NCBI GenBank assembly: GCA_938021675.1
Contig: CALIFY010000005.1
Coordinates: 1-64,000, forward strand
Source of the DNA: an uncultured Acidimicrobiales bacterium
Lineage (GTDB): Bacteria; Actinomycetota; Acidimicrobiia; Acidimicrobiales; SZUA-35
Length of the DNA stretch: 64,000 nt
Direction of reading: 5' to 3'
The notes below the pieces were generated by a model. It saw nothing but the letters and a program-made list of their open reading frames with translations, was not told where the DNA came from and ran no database searches. The position numbers were made by a program, and so were the translations under genes. Shown here in pieces: positions 8,959 to 17,497 of the stretch (positions are counted from its first letter, which is position 1; every line of letters begins with the position of its first letter).

Positions 8959-11900
8959 CTAGTTCGTCAGCGCGGTCAGCGCGGCCTCCGCCGCTCGGAG
9001 ATCGTTTCTCGTGGTCTCCAAACGCTCACGAGTTTCAGCTACTACTTCGGGTTTGGCGTTGGTCACATACCCAGGGTTGGCCAGCCGCTGCTCAAAGCCA
9101 CGCACCTGCGTGGCTTTGGCCTCAATCAGCTTCTGTAACCGGGCTCGCTCGGCATCGAAGTCGAGTTCGTCGACCAGGCCTGAGACAAGCACCTCGACCC
9201 CTTCGAACGGCAGTGGGCTGGCCGCAGGCGGCCGGTCGTCGCCAGCCGCGAAATCAACGACGTCTCCAACGCCGGCCAAGGTCTCAATCATGCCATCGGA
9301 GGCGGCGATGAGTTCCCGGACCGAGGCCGGCACATGAAGGGTCACCCGCTGTTTCGGCTTGACGTTGCGCGAGGAGCGGAGAGTCCTGATGGCCCCAACC
9401 AGCCGGTCCGCTCGGTCGAAAGTGTCGACGACAAGCCCAGCCGAAGCCAGAGGCTCGACGACCGGCCAACGAGCTGAGGCCGCCAGCTCCGATGGCGGCA
9501 ACGCAACCCCGACGATCTCGCCTGTCCGAACCGCGGCGACATGCGGCCACAATGCTTCGGTCACGAACGGGCAGACCGGATGAAGAATCCGAAGTACGGC
9601 ATCGAGCACCGCACCGAGCACCGCTTGTTGATCGGCGTTGCCATCGATGGTCGGTTTCACCGCCTCGAGGTATCGGTCGCAAACGTCCCGCCAGATGAAG
9701 TCGTAGAGCGTGTCTGCGTAGACGTTGAACTGGTAGTTGGCGAGTGCCTCTTCTATGACTCCCAACGACTGGGCTAACCGGGCGATGATCCACTGGTCGG
9801 CGAACGTCGTCGAGCCATCTGCCGAGGATGGATCTACCGTGATGCTCGGAGCGTGGCCAGGATCGATACGACTCAAAGCGAACCGCGTAGCGTTCCAGAC
9901 TTTGTTGGCGAAATTGCGTCCAAGGTCGAACTTCGAAGACGTGTTCCTTGCCAGCGGCACGTCGGTGGTTGCGGTCACGGCTCCGGTGGCGACCCCGTAG
10001 GCGCTAACCATCGACTTCGTCGGTTCGTTTGGGGACGTCTGGGTCGGGGCCGCCACAACGTGACCGGCCGACGTGGTGATGAACTCCGGCGTGAACATTT
10101 CGCCGGTGTGGGGGCAGATCAAGTCGACCGGCATTCGAACGTCCTGGGTGTCGGTCGTCATCTGCACCAGCGTGAAGCGAAGGGCATCTGCGCCGTGAGT
10201 GTGAATGATGTCCCGAGGGTCAACGCCGTTGCCAAGGCTCTTTGACATCTTCTGGCCATGCCCATCCTGGATCATGGCGTGGATGAACACGTCGTCGAAT
10301 GGGAGTTGGCCCTGGCGGAAATAGCGGTTGAACATCGTCATCCGGCTGACCCACAAAGTGATGATCTCCCGAGCGGTCATGAGCACCGACGTCGGGTTGA
10401 ACGACTCCAACAGGCCGACGGTCTCGGGGAAGTCTTCCGGCCACGGCCAACCCATCGTCGACAACGGCCACAAGCCTGACGAGAACCACGTGTCGAGAAC
10501 GTCAGGATCCTGAACAAACCCATCGGTTTCGATAGCGGCGATTAGCGCCGCCTCGTCCATTGTCGAATCGGTGCGGTCGAGCCGTCGTAAGCTCGACCCG
10601 GGCGGAACACAAACCGCCTCCTCGACCTCGGTCTCGGTCACCTTGCGAGCGAGGTGGGCGGCTCCGGCCGCGACCCATCGGCTCTCGATAAAAACCGGCT
10701 CGTCAACCGCGGCGTCGGCAACCGCAGCCCCGATCTCTGGACCGGCGTCTTCGATCGGCTGCAGCCGGACCCACACCGGAATCCGGTGGCCCCACCAAAG
10801 CTGACGGGAGATACACCAATCGCGGATGCCGGCATGCCAGGCGTGATACGTGCGGGCGTAACGATCGGGGTGGAAGGTCATCGCCCCGTCGCCTGGCGCG
10901 TCGGTTCGGTGCCCGGCATCATCGGGCAACGCCGGACTCTGGGTTGGGTTCTGTGCCCGCAACGCCGAACCCCGAAGACGGTCGTCGGTCACCGCCACAT
11001 ACCACTGGTCAGACAGCCACGGCTCTATCGGCACGTGACTTCGGTACGAGTGCCCAACGGAGTGGGTGTACGCCCTGACTTCCTCCAACAGGCCGCGCTC
11101 GTCAAACCAGGCGACGATGGCCGAACGCGCCTCTTCACGGCTAAGTCCAACGAACTCTTGGGCCTCCGAAGAGGTGTCTTCCCACCCGTGTTCCGAGCTG
11201 ATCGAACCATCGGGGCCCATGACGTTGATGACCGGCAACTCATGGCGAAGCCCGATTTCCCAGTCGTTGGGATCGTGAGCGGGAGTGACTTTGAGGAAAC
11301 CGGTCGCGTACTTCGCCTTACCGTCCGACGAATCAGGGTCGGCCATCACGACGTAGTCATCTTCGACGATCGGAATGACCCGGTCGACGATCGGAAGCAG
11401 AACCGACTTGTTGCGCAACGCCCTGGCTCGCGGGTCGGCCGGATTGATTGCAACGGCGGTGTCGCCCAGCATCGTCTCCGGTCGGGTGGTCGCCACGGTG
11501 ACATGACCAGAACCGTCGGAAAGGGGATACCGGAGGTACCACATGTGGCCCTCGATCTCCTCCATCTCAACCTCGTCGTCGGACAACGCGGTGCGAGTCA
11601 CCGGATCCCAGTTGACGAGACGCTTTCCCCGATAGATCAGCCCATCTTGGAAGAGCGTGTAGAACGCATGACGAACCGCGGTGACGCACATTTCGTCCAT
11701 CGTGAATCGCGTTCGTTCCCAATCACACGAGGCGCCCATGGCCAGGAGCTGCTCGATGATTACCGCCTCGTACTCGTCCTTCCAGTCCTGGGTCTTGGCC
11801 AGGAAAGCATCGCGACCCATCTCCAGTCGTTTTACCCCCTCGCTCAGCAACCGCTTCTCGACGACCGTTTGCGTGGCGATTCCGGCGTGATCGGTACCTG

Positions 11901-12189
11901 GCATCCAGAGGGTGCGGTGACCGAGCATCCGGTGATAGCGGATGAGAACATCTTGGAGCGTATTGTTCAGCGCGTGGCCGAGATGGAGCGCGGCGGTCAC
12001 GTTCGGCGGTGGGATAACGATCGAATACGTTGGGGTTTGGTCGTCGCCGGTCCGCGGTTCTGCGGCGAATACCCCGGCGGTAGTCCACCTCTTCGTTACC
12101 TCCTCTTCGGTTTCGGAGGGGTCGTAGGCCTTTGGAATAGCGGCGGTGAGAGGGCCGGGGTCGGCTGGGGTGGTCGAAGTCATCGCCAA
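8959..12189 (-). CDS. valS: Valyl-tRNA synthetase
   Basis: Class I aminoacyl-tRNA synthetase that charges tRNA-Val. It shows the HIGH motif (PPPNVTAALHLGHAL, residues 60-74), the KMSKS motif (QKMSKSLGNG), ISRQLWWGHRIPVW before the editing/catalytic junction, DVLDTWFSSGLWP, and a C-terminal coiled arm with the pattern ERARLQKLIEAKATQVRGFEQRLANP that is characteristic of ValRS. At 1076 aa it is longer than the usual 880 or so. The extra length includes a segment between the WGHRIPVW motif and DTWFSSG and another (about 45 aa) after the KMSKS loop before the anticodon-binding domain. The peroxiredoxin follows 24 nt downstream, so the two probably share a transcript. Confidence 0.95.
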   Translation of the reverse strand: MAMTSTTPADPGPLTAAIPKAYDPSETEEEVTKRWTTAGVFAAEPRTGDDQTPTYSIVIPPPNVTAALHLGHALNNTLQDVLIRYHRMLGHRTLWMPGTDHAGIATQTVVEKRLLSEGVKRLEMGRDAFLAKTQDWKDEYEAVIIEQLLAMGASCDWERTRFTMDEMCVTAVRHAFYTLFQDGLIYRGKRLVNWDPVTRTALSDDEVEMEEIEGHMWYLRYPLSDGSGHVTVATTRPETMLGDTAVAINPADPRARALRNKSVLLPIVDRVIPIVEDDYVVMADPDSSDGKAKYATGFLKVTPAHDPNDWEIGLRHELPVINVMGPDGSISSEHGWEDTSSEAQEFVGLSREEARSAIVAWFDERGLLEEVRAYTHSVGHSYRSHVPIEPWLSDQWYVAVTDDRLRGSALRAQNPTQSPALPDDAGHRTDAPGDGAMTFHPDRYARTYHAWHAGIRDWCISRQLWWGHRIPVWVRLQPIEDAGPEIGAAVADAAVDEPVFIESRWVAAGAAHLARKVTETEVEEAVCVPPGSSLRRLDRTDSTMDEAALIAAIETDGFVQDPDVLDTWFSSGLWPLSTMGWPWPEDFPETVGLLESFNPTSVLMTAREIITLWVSRMTMFNRYFRQGQLPFDDVFIHAMIQDGHGQKMSKSLGNGVDPRDIIHTHGADALRFTLVQMTTDTQDVRMPVDLICPHTGEMFTPEFITTSAGHVVAAPTQTSPNEPTKSMVSAYGVATGAVTATTDVPLARNTSSKFDLGRNFANKVWNATRFALSRIDPGHAPSITVDPSSADGSTTFADQWIIARLAQSLGVIEEALANYQFNVYADTLYDFIWRDVCDRYLEAVKPTIDGNADQQAVLGAVLDAVLRILHPVCPFVTEALWPHVAAVRTGEIVGVALPPSELAASARWPVVEPLASAGLVVDTFDRADRLVGAIRTLRSSRNVKPKQRVTLHVPASVRELIAASDGMIETLAGVGDVVDFAAGDDRPPAASPLPFEGVEVLVSGLVDELDFDAERARLQKLIEAKATQVRGFEQRLANPGYVTNAKPEVVAETRERLETTRNDLRAAEAALTALTN

Positions 12190-12263
12190 CCAAGGCTAGT
12201 GGCCAAATCCACGTCGGGAACGAGACTTTCACTGTCGGAAGATCGAGCCCCTGTCCCGGTTTT

Positions 12264-12293
12264 TTGTGGTGGAAGAAGACGGTTGCGTACTCT
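12264..12293 (+). promoter_or_regulatory. Candidate promoter of the cfa-like gene
   Basis: TTGTGG (12264-12269) and TACTCT (12288-12293) are separated by 18 bp, a good fit to a housekeeping -35/-10 pair, and lie about 40 bp before the ATG at 12335, which has its own Shine-Dalgarno sequence (GGAGG). Confidence 0.45.
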
Positions 12294-12334
12294 GAGCCTG
12301 TGGCGAGTCGCTAGCGAGATGCGGGAGGAACACC

Positions 12335-13729
12335 ATGTCGCTCCAGGCCATTTCTGAGGAGTTTCTCGGTAGAAACACGCGGGTACGGTTCGTTGACTGG
12401 CGGGGCCAGACGTGGGGGCCGACCGATGCGCCGGTAACCGTCCGGTTCAACAGCGCCGACGCAGTCAAGTACTTCGTCCGTTCGCCTGGTGAACTTGGAT
12501 TGGGGCGAGCCTACGTTTCTGGCGCCATGGATATCGACGGTGACATTTGGTCACTGCTCGACCTGGAGCGAAACCTTGGTGGCATACGTTTTACTCCCCG
12601 TCAGATTCGGGCGCTAGCCAAGTTGGTCGGCGTCTCAGCCTGGACTACCCCACCACCGGTTCCGGCCGAGGAGATAGGGGCTCGCAGCCGCCTGACCGCC
12701 CACAGCCGCAAACGAGACCGCACGGCAATCGATCACCACTACAACGTGTCGAATGACTTCTACCGACTGATACTCGGACCTTCGATGGTCTACTCCTGTG
12801 GGGTCTTTGAACAGCCGAGCGACACCCTCCAACGGGCCCAGTCGAACAAACTGGAATTGATCTGCCGAAAGCTTGGGCTTGAGCCGGGAATGCGGCTTCT
12901 CGACGTTGGCTGTGGTTGGGGCGGGATGGTGATCCACGCCGCGAAACACTATGGGGTTGAAGCGGTCGGCATCACGATCTCTGAGAGCCAGGCTGCATTA
13001 GCCCGCGAGCGAGTTGCCGAAGCTGGTCTGTCCGATCAGGTGACTATCCGGCTTCAGGACTACCGCGATCTCGAAGACGGGCCCTTTGACGCCATCAGCT
13101 CGATCGGCATGTTTGAACATGTCGGCCTGGCCCATCTCTCCGAGTATTTTCGTATTCTCCGTCGGCTGTTGCCCCACGGCGGACGTCTGCTCAACCATCA
13201 GATCGGTCGGACCCCGTTCCGGACCCGGGTCCTCCGCCGGGAACGGGTTGCCGTCGCCCGCCATGGATTTATCCAACGCTATGTCTTCCCCGACGGCGAA
13301 CTGCATGAGATCGGCGACGTGGTTGGTGCCATTCAACGGGCCAACTTCGAGGCACGGCATATGGAGAGTATTCGGGAACACTACGCCCTTACGCTGCGGC
13401 ACTGGGTTTCGAACCTGGAAGCCAACTGGGATGAGGCCGTGGCCGAAATAGGCGAGGGACGAGCCAGAGTATGGCGGCTCTACATGGCGGCGACATCGGT
13501 CAACTTCGCCATTGGCAAAAGCCAAGTCCACCAGGTCCTCGCCGTCAATACGTCATCCTCGGGACAGAACATGGGCCGAAGCTGTATGCCGCTTCGACCA
13601 CGCTGGGATTCCGACCTTGCGGCCACCGGGGTCGCCCGTCGGGCCAAGCGACCCATGGTGCCGGTAGACGGCCGGTCTGAACCGACAGCTCCTAGCCAGG
13701 ACGGCCCACTGACGGCGACCGGTACGTAG
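12335..13729 (+). CDS. cfa: Cyclopropane-fatty-acyl-phospholipid synthase family methyltransferase
   Basis: SAM-dependent enzyme that adds a methylene or methyl group to unsaturated membrane lipid chains; 464 aa. The N-terminal lipid-binding domain is followed by HHYNVSNDFY, YSCGVFE (the conserved Cys near 152), the SAM-binding motif DVGCGWGG near 190, IGMFEHVG (catalytic Glu), LLNHQIGR (His) and REHYALTLRHW (Tyr), all residues used by E. coli Cfa for bicarbonate and substrate binding. The last 60 or so residues are low-complexity and not part of the family core. The start ATG is preceded by GGAGG. In actinobacteria such enzymes may also make 10-methyl or mycolic modifications, so the exact product is not certain. 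Confidence 0.88.
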   Translation: MSLQAISEEFLGRNTRVRFVDWRGQTWGPTDAPVTVRFNSADAVKYFVRSPGELGLGRAYVSGAMDIDGDIWSLLDLERNLGGIRFTPRQIRALAKLVGVSAWTTPPPVPAEEIGARSRLTAHSRKRDRTAIDHHYNVSNDFYRLILGPSMVYSCGVFEQPSDTLQRAQSNKLELICRKLGLEPGMRLLDVGCGWGGMVIHAAKHYGVEAVGITISESQAALARERVAEAGLSDQVTIRLQDYRDLEDGPFDAISSIGMFEHVGLAHLSEYFRILRRLLPHGGRLLNHQIGRTPFRTRVLRRERVAVARHGFIQRYVFPDGELHEIGDVVGAIQRANFEARHMESIREHYALTLRHWVSNLEANWDEAVAEIGEGRARVWRLYMAATSVNFAIGKSQVHQVLAVNTSSSGQNMGRSCMPLRPRWDSDLAATGVARRAKRPMVPVDGRSEPTAPSQDGPLTATGT

Positions 13730-13759
13730 ATACAACCTCGACGGCCCGGACCGGATCGA

Positions 13760-13765
13760 TAGGCT
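13760..13765 (+). promoter_or_regulatory. Candidate -10 box (TAGGCT) for the cobalamin genes
   Basis: TAGGCT fits TANNNT and ends 6 nt before a GTG at 13772 that opens a 9-codon mini-cistron overlapping the cobC-like start. Only this box was seen; the -35 is not clear. Confidence 0.3.
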
Positions 13766-13771
13766 TCCGGT

Positions 13772-13801
13772 GTGATCTACGAGTTCAGCGGGCTTCGATG
13801 A
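13772..13801 (+). other. Possible 9-codon leader cistron coupled to cobC
   Basis: A GTG at 13772 starts VIYEFSGLR followed by TGA at 13799-13801. The stop overlaps the ATG of the aminotransferase (13798) in an ATGA arrangement. With a -10 box 6 nt upstream, the transcript may begin at this GTG, so translating the mini-cistron could deliver ribosomes to cobC, which has no Shine-Dalgarno of its own. Speculative. Confidence 0.25.
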
Positions 13802-14742
13802 CCCTTTCTACCCAGCTTGTACCGCCTGCCGGTACCCACGGTGGTGACGGCGTTGCCGTTGCCACCGCGCTCGGCATCGACCCCGATGATGTTGTCGATC
13901 TATCGCAGACGCTCAACCCGTTCGGGCCAGACGTTGCCGCCCTCATCGACCGCCATGCCGGATCGGTGCGCCGATACCCAGATCCAGCCGTTGCCACCCG
14001 GCTTCTGGCCGACCTGCTCGGTATCGACAGCGAGCGCCTGTTGTTGACCAACGGGGGTAGCGAAGCCATAGCCCTCGTGGCCGCCGAACTGGGTGGTCGG
14101 CCTCGCTCGGAGCCGGATTTCGCCCTGTACCCCCGCCGGTCTTCAGGTCCGGTATGGCGGAGCGACCCTCACAGTCCAACCGGTGACCTTGCCGATCCGG
14201 ATGAACACGCCGACATCTGGGACGAAGCGTTTTACCCTTTGACCACCGCACGGTGGACGGCCGCCCGCCCCGGGGTCACCGTCGGCAGCTTGACGAAACT
14301 GTTCGCCTGCCCCGGCTTACGCCTCGGATACCTGGTGGCCGATGACGTGGCCCGATTCGCCCGCCACCAGCCAGCCTGGGCGGTCAGCACACTGGCGTTG
14401 GAGGTGCTGCCTGACCTGCTGGCGGCCGCCGATCTCACCGGTTGGGTCCGTCGAATAGGTGACGCAAAGGAGACGTTGGCCACGGCGTGTCGCCAGCGGA
14501 ACTTCACGGTTCACGTTCCCGCCGCGCCGTGGGTCCTCGTCGACGCACCGGGACTTCGAGATGCGTTGGCGCCACTCGGTGTCGTCATCCGGGACTGTGC
14601 CAGCTTTGGGATGCCGGGAACGATGCGGATTGCGGTACCAGCCGAAGACTGGTTGAACCGGTTGTCCGCCGCCCTCGACCGGGTCGTCGAACAAGGCGTT
14701 GAACGAGGCGTCGATGCCATTCCCGCTGCTGGTGGCCGATGA
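13798..14742 (+). CDS. cobC: CobC-like PLP aminotransferase / threonine-phosphate decarboxylase
   Basis: Fold-type I PLP enzyme of 314 aa. Motifs are LSQTLNPFGPDVAAL near the N-terminus (typical of the CobC/CobD branch), LTNGGSEAIALVA, DPHSPTGDLA (NPxNPTG-like), WDEAFYPL and the lysine in SLTKLFACPGLRLGYL. L-threonine-O-3-phosphate decarboxylase makes (R)-1-amino-2-propanol phosphate for the nucleotide loop of cobalamin. Assignment rests on these motifs plus its neighbours cobQ (overlap ATGA) and cbiB, which use or attach that aminopropanol. It is somewhat shorter than classical CobC, as in the mycobacterial homologue type. A histidinol-phosphate-aminotransferase activity cannot be excluded. 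Confidence 0.78.
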   Translation: MTLSTQLVPPAGTHGGDGVAVATALGIDPDDVVDLSQTLNPFGPDVAALIDRHAGSVRRYPDPAVATRLLADLLGIDSERLLLTNGGSEAIALVAAELGGRPRSEPDFALYPRRSSGPVWRSDPHSPTGDLADPDEHADIWDEAFYPLTTARWTAARPGVTVGSLTKLFACPGLRLGYLVADDVARFARHQPAWAVSTLALEVLPDLLAAADLTGWVRRIGDAKETLATACRQRNFTVHVPAAPWVLVDAPGLRDALAPLGVVIRDCASFGMPGTMRIAVPAEDWLNRLSAALDRVVEQGVERGVDAIPAAGGR

Positions 14743-16310
14743 CCGTTCCGTCGACCAAACCCGGCGACGGCGGGGCGATTCTCGTGGCCGGAGCAACGAG
14801 TGGTGCCGGCAAGTCAACGGTTGCGGCCGCGCTGTGCCGAGCCTTGGCTCGAACCGGTCGTTCGGTCGCTCCGTTCAAGGCGCAAAACATGTCGAACCAT
14901 GCGGCGGTAACCGCCGACGGAGGCGAGATAGGCAGAGCCCAAGCCATGCAAGCTGCCGCCGCCGGTGTCGAACCGGAACGACGCATGAATCCGGTCCTGC
15001 TCAAGCCAAACCCCGATGGACGGAGCCATGTGGTCGTCCTCGGCGATGAGCGGCAGACCACCGATGCCGCCTCGTACGGAGCTACCACCGACGGGCTCAA
15101 GCCGCTCGTTCTCGACGCCATGAACTCACTTCGGCGAGACCATGATTGGGTTGTTGCCGAAGGGGCCGGCGGCGCGGCGGAGATCAACCTTTTCGATCGG
15201 GATCTCGTGAACCTGCCGTTGGCTCACGCCGCCTCAATCCCGGCGATCGTTGTCGTCGACATCGACCGAGGCGGCGCGTTTGCCGCCGCCCATGGAACCA
15301 TCGACCTCCTACCCCCCGACCTTCGTGCCACCGTGGCCGGGGTGGTCTTCAACCAGTTCCGAGGAGACTCGACGCTTCTCGTCGACGGCATTCGTCAGAT
15401 CGAAAAGCGAACCGGGGTCCCCGTGCTCGGGGTTCTCCCCCACCTTGGCCTCGAGCCGATGCTCGGTGTCGAGGACTCTCTCGATCTCGACGCCGACCTA
15501 GAGGTGATGCAAGACAACGCCTCCGAAGCGGGAACGAGCCTATCGTGTTCCGACAAACCGGTGCGGGTGGCGGTGATCCGCTTCCCGACGCTGGCGAATC
15601 CGTCCGATTTCGATCCGCTGGTTGTCGAGCCGGACGTGACGCTTCGGTGGGTCCGGCGCCCCGATGAACTCGTCGACGCCGACCTCATCGTGTTGCCCGG
15701 TAGCCGAGCGACGGTACGGGACCTGGCGTGGCTCCGACGCAGTGGCCTCGCCGACGCAGTGATCTCTATCGCCCGTCGTGGTACGACCCGAATCGTCGGA
15801 CTCTGTGCCGGCTACCAGATGCTGGGTCGCACCATCGATGATCCGGTGGAATCGGGCGACGGACACGTCGACGGCCTGGGACTTCTCGACGTTCATACAA
15901 AGTTCGCCTGTCCGAAGATCGTTCGGCTGTCCACCGGCTCAGCCGATGGCGTGGCGATCGGTGGATATCAAATCCGGTTCGGCCGCCCCGAGCCGATTGC
16001 CACCGACCGGCAGACTACGCCGTGGCTGGTCGTCGATGGCGACGCCGAGGGTTCGACCGACCCATCGGGGCGGGTATCGGGTAGCAGCTTGCATGGACTG
16101 TTCGACGGGGACGCCTTTCGCTCCACGTTGTTGGCCGAAGCGGCCGGCCAACGGAACCGCCGATTCCAGCCCTCACCACGGCCGTTTACGGCGATGATCG
16201 AACGTCAACACGATCGCCTCGCCGATTGGCTTGAGGCCAACGTCGGTCTCGACCCACTGCTCGACATCGCCAGAACTGCTGGTGCGCCGGGTCAAGGCCC
16301 CGGGTGGTGA
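14739..16310 (+). CDS. cobQ: Cobyric acid synthase
   Basis: Glutamine amidotransferase that amidates adenosylcobyrinic acid a,c-diamide at four side chains; 523 aa, near the family norm of about 490-510. The N-terminal synthetase domain shows the P-loop GATSGAGKSTVAAALCRAL, FKAQNMSNHAAVT and VVVDIDRGGAFA. The C-terminal glutaminase domain shows VLPGSRATVRDLAWLR, GLCAGYQMLGR with the nucleophile Cys near 355 and GSSLHGLF with the His near 452. Its ATG overlaps the stop of the cobC-like gene, indicating translational coupling within a cobalamin operon. Confidence 0.93.
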   Translation: MTVPSTKPGDGGAILVAGATSGAGKSTVAAALCRALARTGRSVAPFKAQNMSNHAAVTADGGEIGRAQAMQAAAAGVEPERRMNPVLLKPNPDGRSHVVVLGDERQTTDAASYGATTDGLKPLVLDAMNSLRRDHDWVVAEGAGGAAEINLFDRDLVNLPLAHAASIPAIVVVDIDRGGAFAAAHGTIDLLPPDLRATVAGVVFNQFRGDSTLLVDGIRQIEKRTGVPVLGVLPHLGLEPMLGVEDSLDLDADLEVMQDNASEAGTSLSCSDKPVRVAVIRFPTLANPSDFDPLVVEPDVTLRWVRRPDELVDADLIVLPGSRATVRDLAWLRRSGLADAVISIARRGTTRIVGLCAGYQMLGRTIDDPVESGDGHVDGLGLLDVHTKFACPKIVRLSTGSADGVAIGGYQIRFGRPEPIATDRQTTPWLVVDGDAEGSTDPSGRVSGSSLHGLFDGDAFRSTLLAEAAGQRNRRFQPSPRPFTAMIERQHDRLADWLEANVGLDPLLDIARTAGAPGQGPGW

Positions 16311-16315
16311 AGACC

Positions 16316-16363
16316 TAGTGAACGAACTAGTGAACGAAGTAGCGATCGAAAATAGTGAACGAA
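16316..16363 (+). repeat. Four tandem 12-bp repeats (TAGTGAACGAA-type)
   Basis: TAGTGAACGAA occurs at 16316, 16328 and 16353, with a degenerate copy TAGCGATCGAA at 16340, giving a 12-13 bp period. It lies in the 138-bp gap between cobQ and cbiB. Each unit contains TAG and TGA stops. Role unknown. Confidence 0.6.
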
Positions 16364-16370
16364 GACGAGA

Positions 16371-16390
16371 GCGGGGCCGCCGATCCCCGC
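16371..16390 (+). other. GC-rich hairpin between cobQ and cbiB
   Basis: GCGGGG and CCCCGC form a perfect 6-bp stem around an 8-nt loop. There is no U-tract, so it may be an mRNA-processing or attenuating structure rather than a canonical terminator. Confidence 0.3.
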
Positions 16391-16448
16391 GGCCGGACAT
16401 GACTCAACGGCGCCCACTGTCGATCTGGCGCGACCGCGCCGGCGACCG

Positions 16449-17351
16449 GTGAGTGCCACCGGTCGCCGTTGCGGTGCGGTAGCTATCGGTCTACTACTCG
16501 ACCGATGGCTCGGGGAGCCGCCAACCGCAGCTCACCCGGTCGCCTGGTTTGGGTCGGTTATGACCGGGTTGGAGCGACGGCGATGGGCCGACCAAAAAGT
16601 TGCCGGCGTCGTGTATGCCGCGGTGGGGTGCGGAATCGGGTTGGTGTCCGGCTCACTGATCAGATCTACCGCGGCCGCCATCGGGATCTCCTCGGCCGGT
16701 CGGGAACTTCGCAGGGTCGCGTCGAGCGTCGGCGATGCGTTAACCGACGGCGACCTGGTTCTGGCCCGAGACCGGCTGCCGTCGCTCGTCGGTCGCGATC
16801 CGAGCCAGCTCGACGACCGAGCAATCGCCGCCGCAGTCATCGAGTCGCTAGCCGAGAACTCGGTCGATGCGGTGGTTGCTCCGGCGTTCTGGGCTATCGT
16901 CGCCGGCGCGCCGGGAGCGGTCGCCTATCGAGCGGTCAATACAATGGACGCCATGGTCGGGCACCGCACCGACCGCTACCGACGATTCGGGTGGGCGGCC
17001 GCCAGGCTCGACGATGCGGCGAACTATCTTCCGGCACGGTGTTTCGCCGCCATCGTCGCCGCCACCCACCCAACCAAAGGGGCCGTAGTCGCCGCGTTGG
17101 TCCGCCGCGACGCTCCGGCCCATCCATCGCCGAACGCCGGGGTAGCAGAAACCGCGATGGCGGCGGTGCTCGAACGCCAACTCGGTGGCCCGTTGCGCTA
17201 CGGAGACCAGCTTGAGAATCGCCCCACGCTGGGAGACGGACCGAGGCCGGAGGTTGCCGACATAGGTCGAGCGGTAGCGATCAGCGATCAGATCGAGCTG
17301 GCCATGGTCGCGGGGTTTGCGATGGTATGGCTCGTCGACCGTTTTCGCTGA
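16449..17351 (+). CDS. cbiB: Adenosylcobinamide-phosphate synthase (CbiB/CobD family)
   Basis: Integral membrane protein of 300 aa that attaches aminopropanol (phosphate) to adenosylcobyric acid. Characteristic sequence includes LLDRWLGEPPTAAHPVAWFG at the N-terminus, ESLAENSVDAVVAPAFWA, AYRAVNTMDAMVGHRTDRYRRFGWAAARLDD and the C-terminal GGPLRYGDQLENRPTLG. Several hydrophobic segments are visible. It completes a set with the cobC-like and cobQ genes just upstream. The start is a GTG at 16449 after a 138-bp gap that holds short repeats and a hairpin. Confidence 0.92.
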   Translation: MSATGRRCGAVAIGLLLDRWLGEPPTAAHPVAWFGSVMTGLERRRWADQKVAGVVYAAVGCGIGLVSGSLIRSTAAAIGISSAGRELRRVASSVGDALTDGDLVLARDRLPSLVGRDPSQLDDRAIAAAVIESLAENSVDAVVAPAFWAIVAGAPGAVAYRAVNTMDAMVGHRTDRYRRFGWAAARLDDAANYLPARCFAAIVAATHPTKGAVVAALVRRDAPAHPSPNAGVAETAMAAVLERQLGGPLRYGDQLENRPTLGDGPRPEVADIGRAVAISDQIELAMVAGFAMVWLVDRFR

Positions 17352-17356
17352 TGCCG

Positions 17357-17425
17357 GGGCAGTGTCTCGCTGCCCAGAAGGGCAGTGCCTTGCTGCCCAC
17401 TAGGGCAGTGCCTTGCTGCCCAGAA
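17357..17425. repeat. Three tandem 23-bp hairpin-forming repeats
   Basis: Units start at 17357, 17380 and 17403. Each contains GGGCAG, a 7-nt loop, then CTGCCC, so each can fold into a 6-bp hairpin on either strand; AGAA or ACTA separates them. The array fills the gap between the convergent cbiB and EamA genes. A role as a bidirectional transcription barrier or in mRNA stability is possible; there is no U-tract. Confidence 0.75.
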
Positions 17426-17497
17426 GGTGAGGTCTCTAGGTCGTCGGCCTTTGCGGAGAGCCAGCGGGTCAGGCCGTAGACCCGATCTACTGCTGGT

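Noticed and set aside
10654-12357. Long plus-strand open frame of 567 codons
   Set aside because: It is antisense to valS; its composition (His/Arg/Pro/Val-rich, no domain) is that of a mirror frame in GC-rich DNA.
13690-13720. Cobalamin-riboswitch-like words (AGCCAGGA and GCCCACTG) before the cobalamin genes
   Set aside because: The words are in the wrong order and lie within the cfa coding sequence; the rest of the riboswitch fold is absent.
17357-17425. CRISPR array
   Set aside because: Units are contiguous with only a few bases between the hairpins, not repeat-spacer units, and there are no cas genes.
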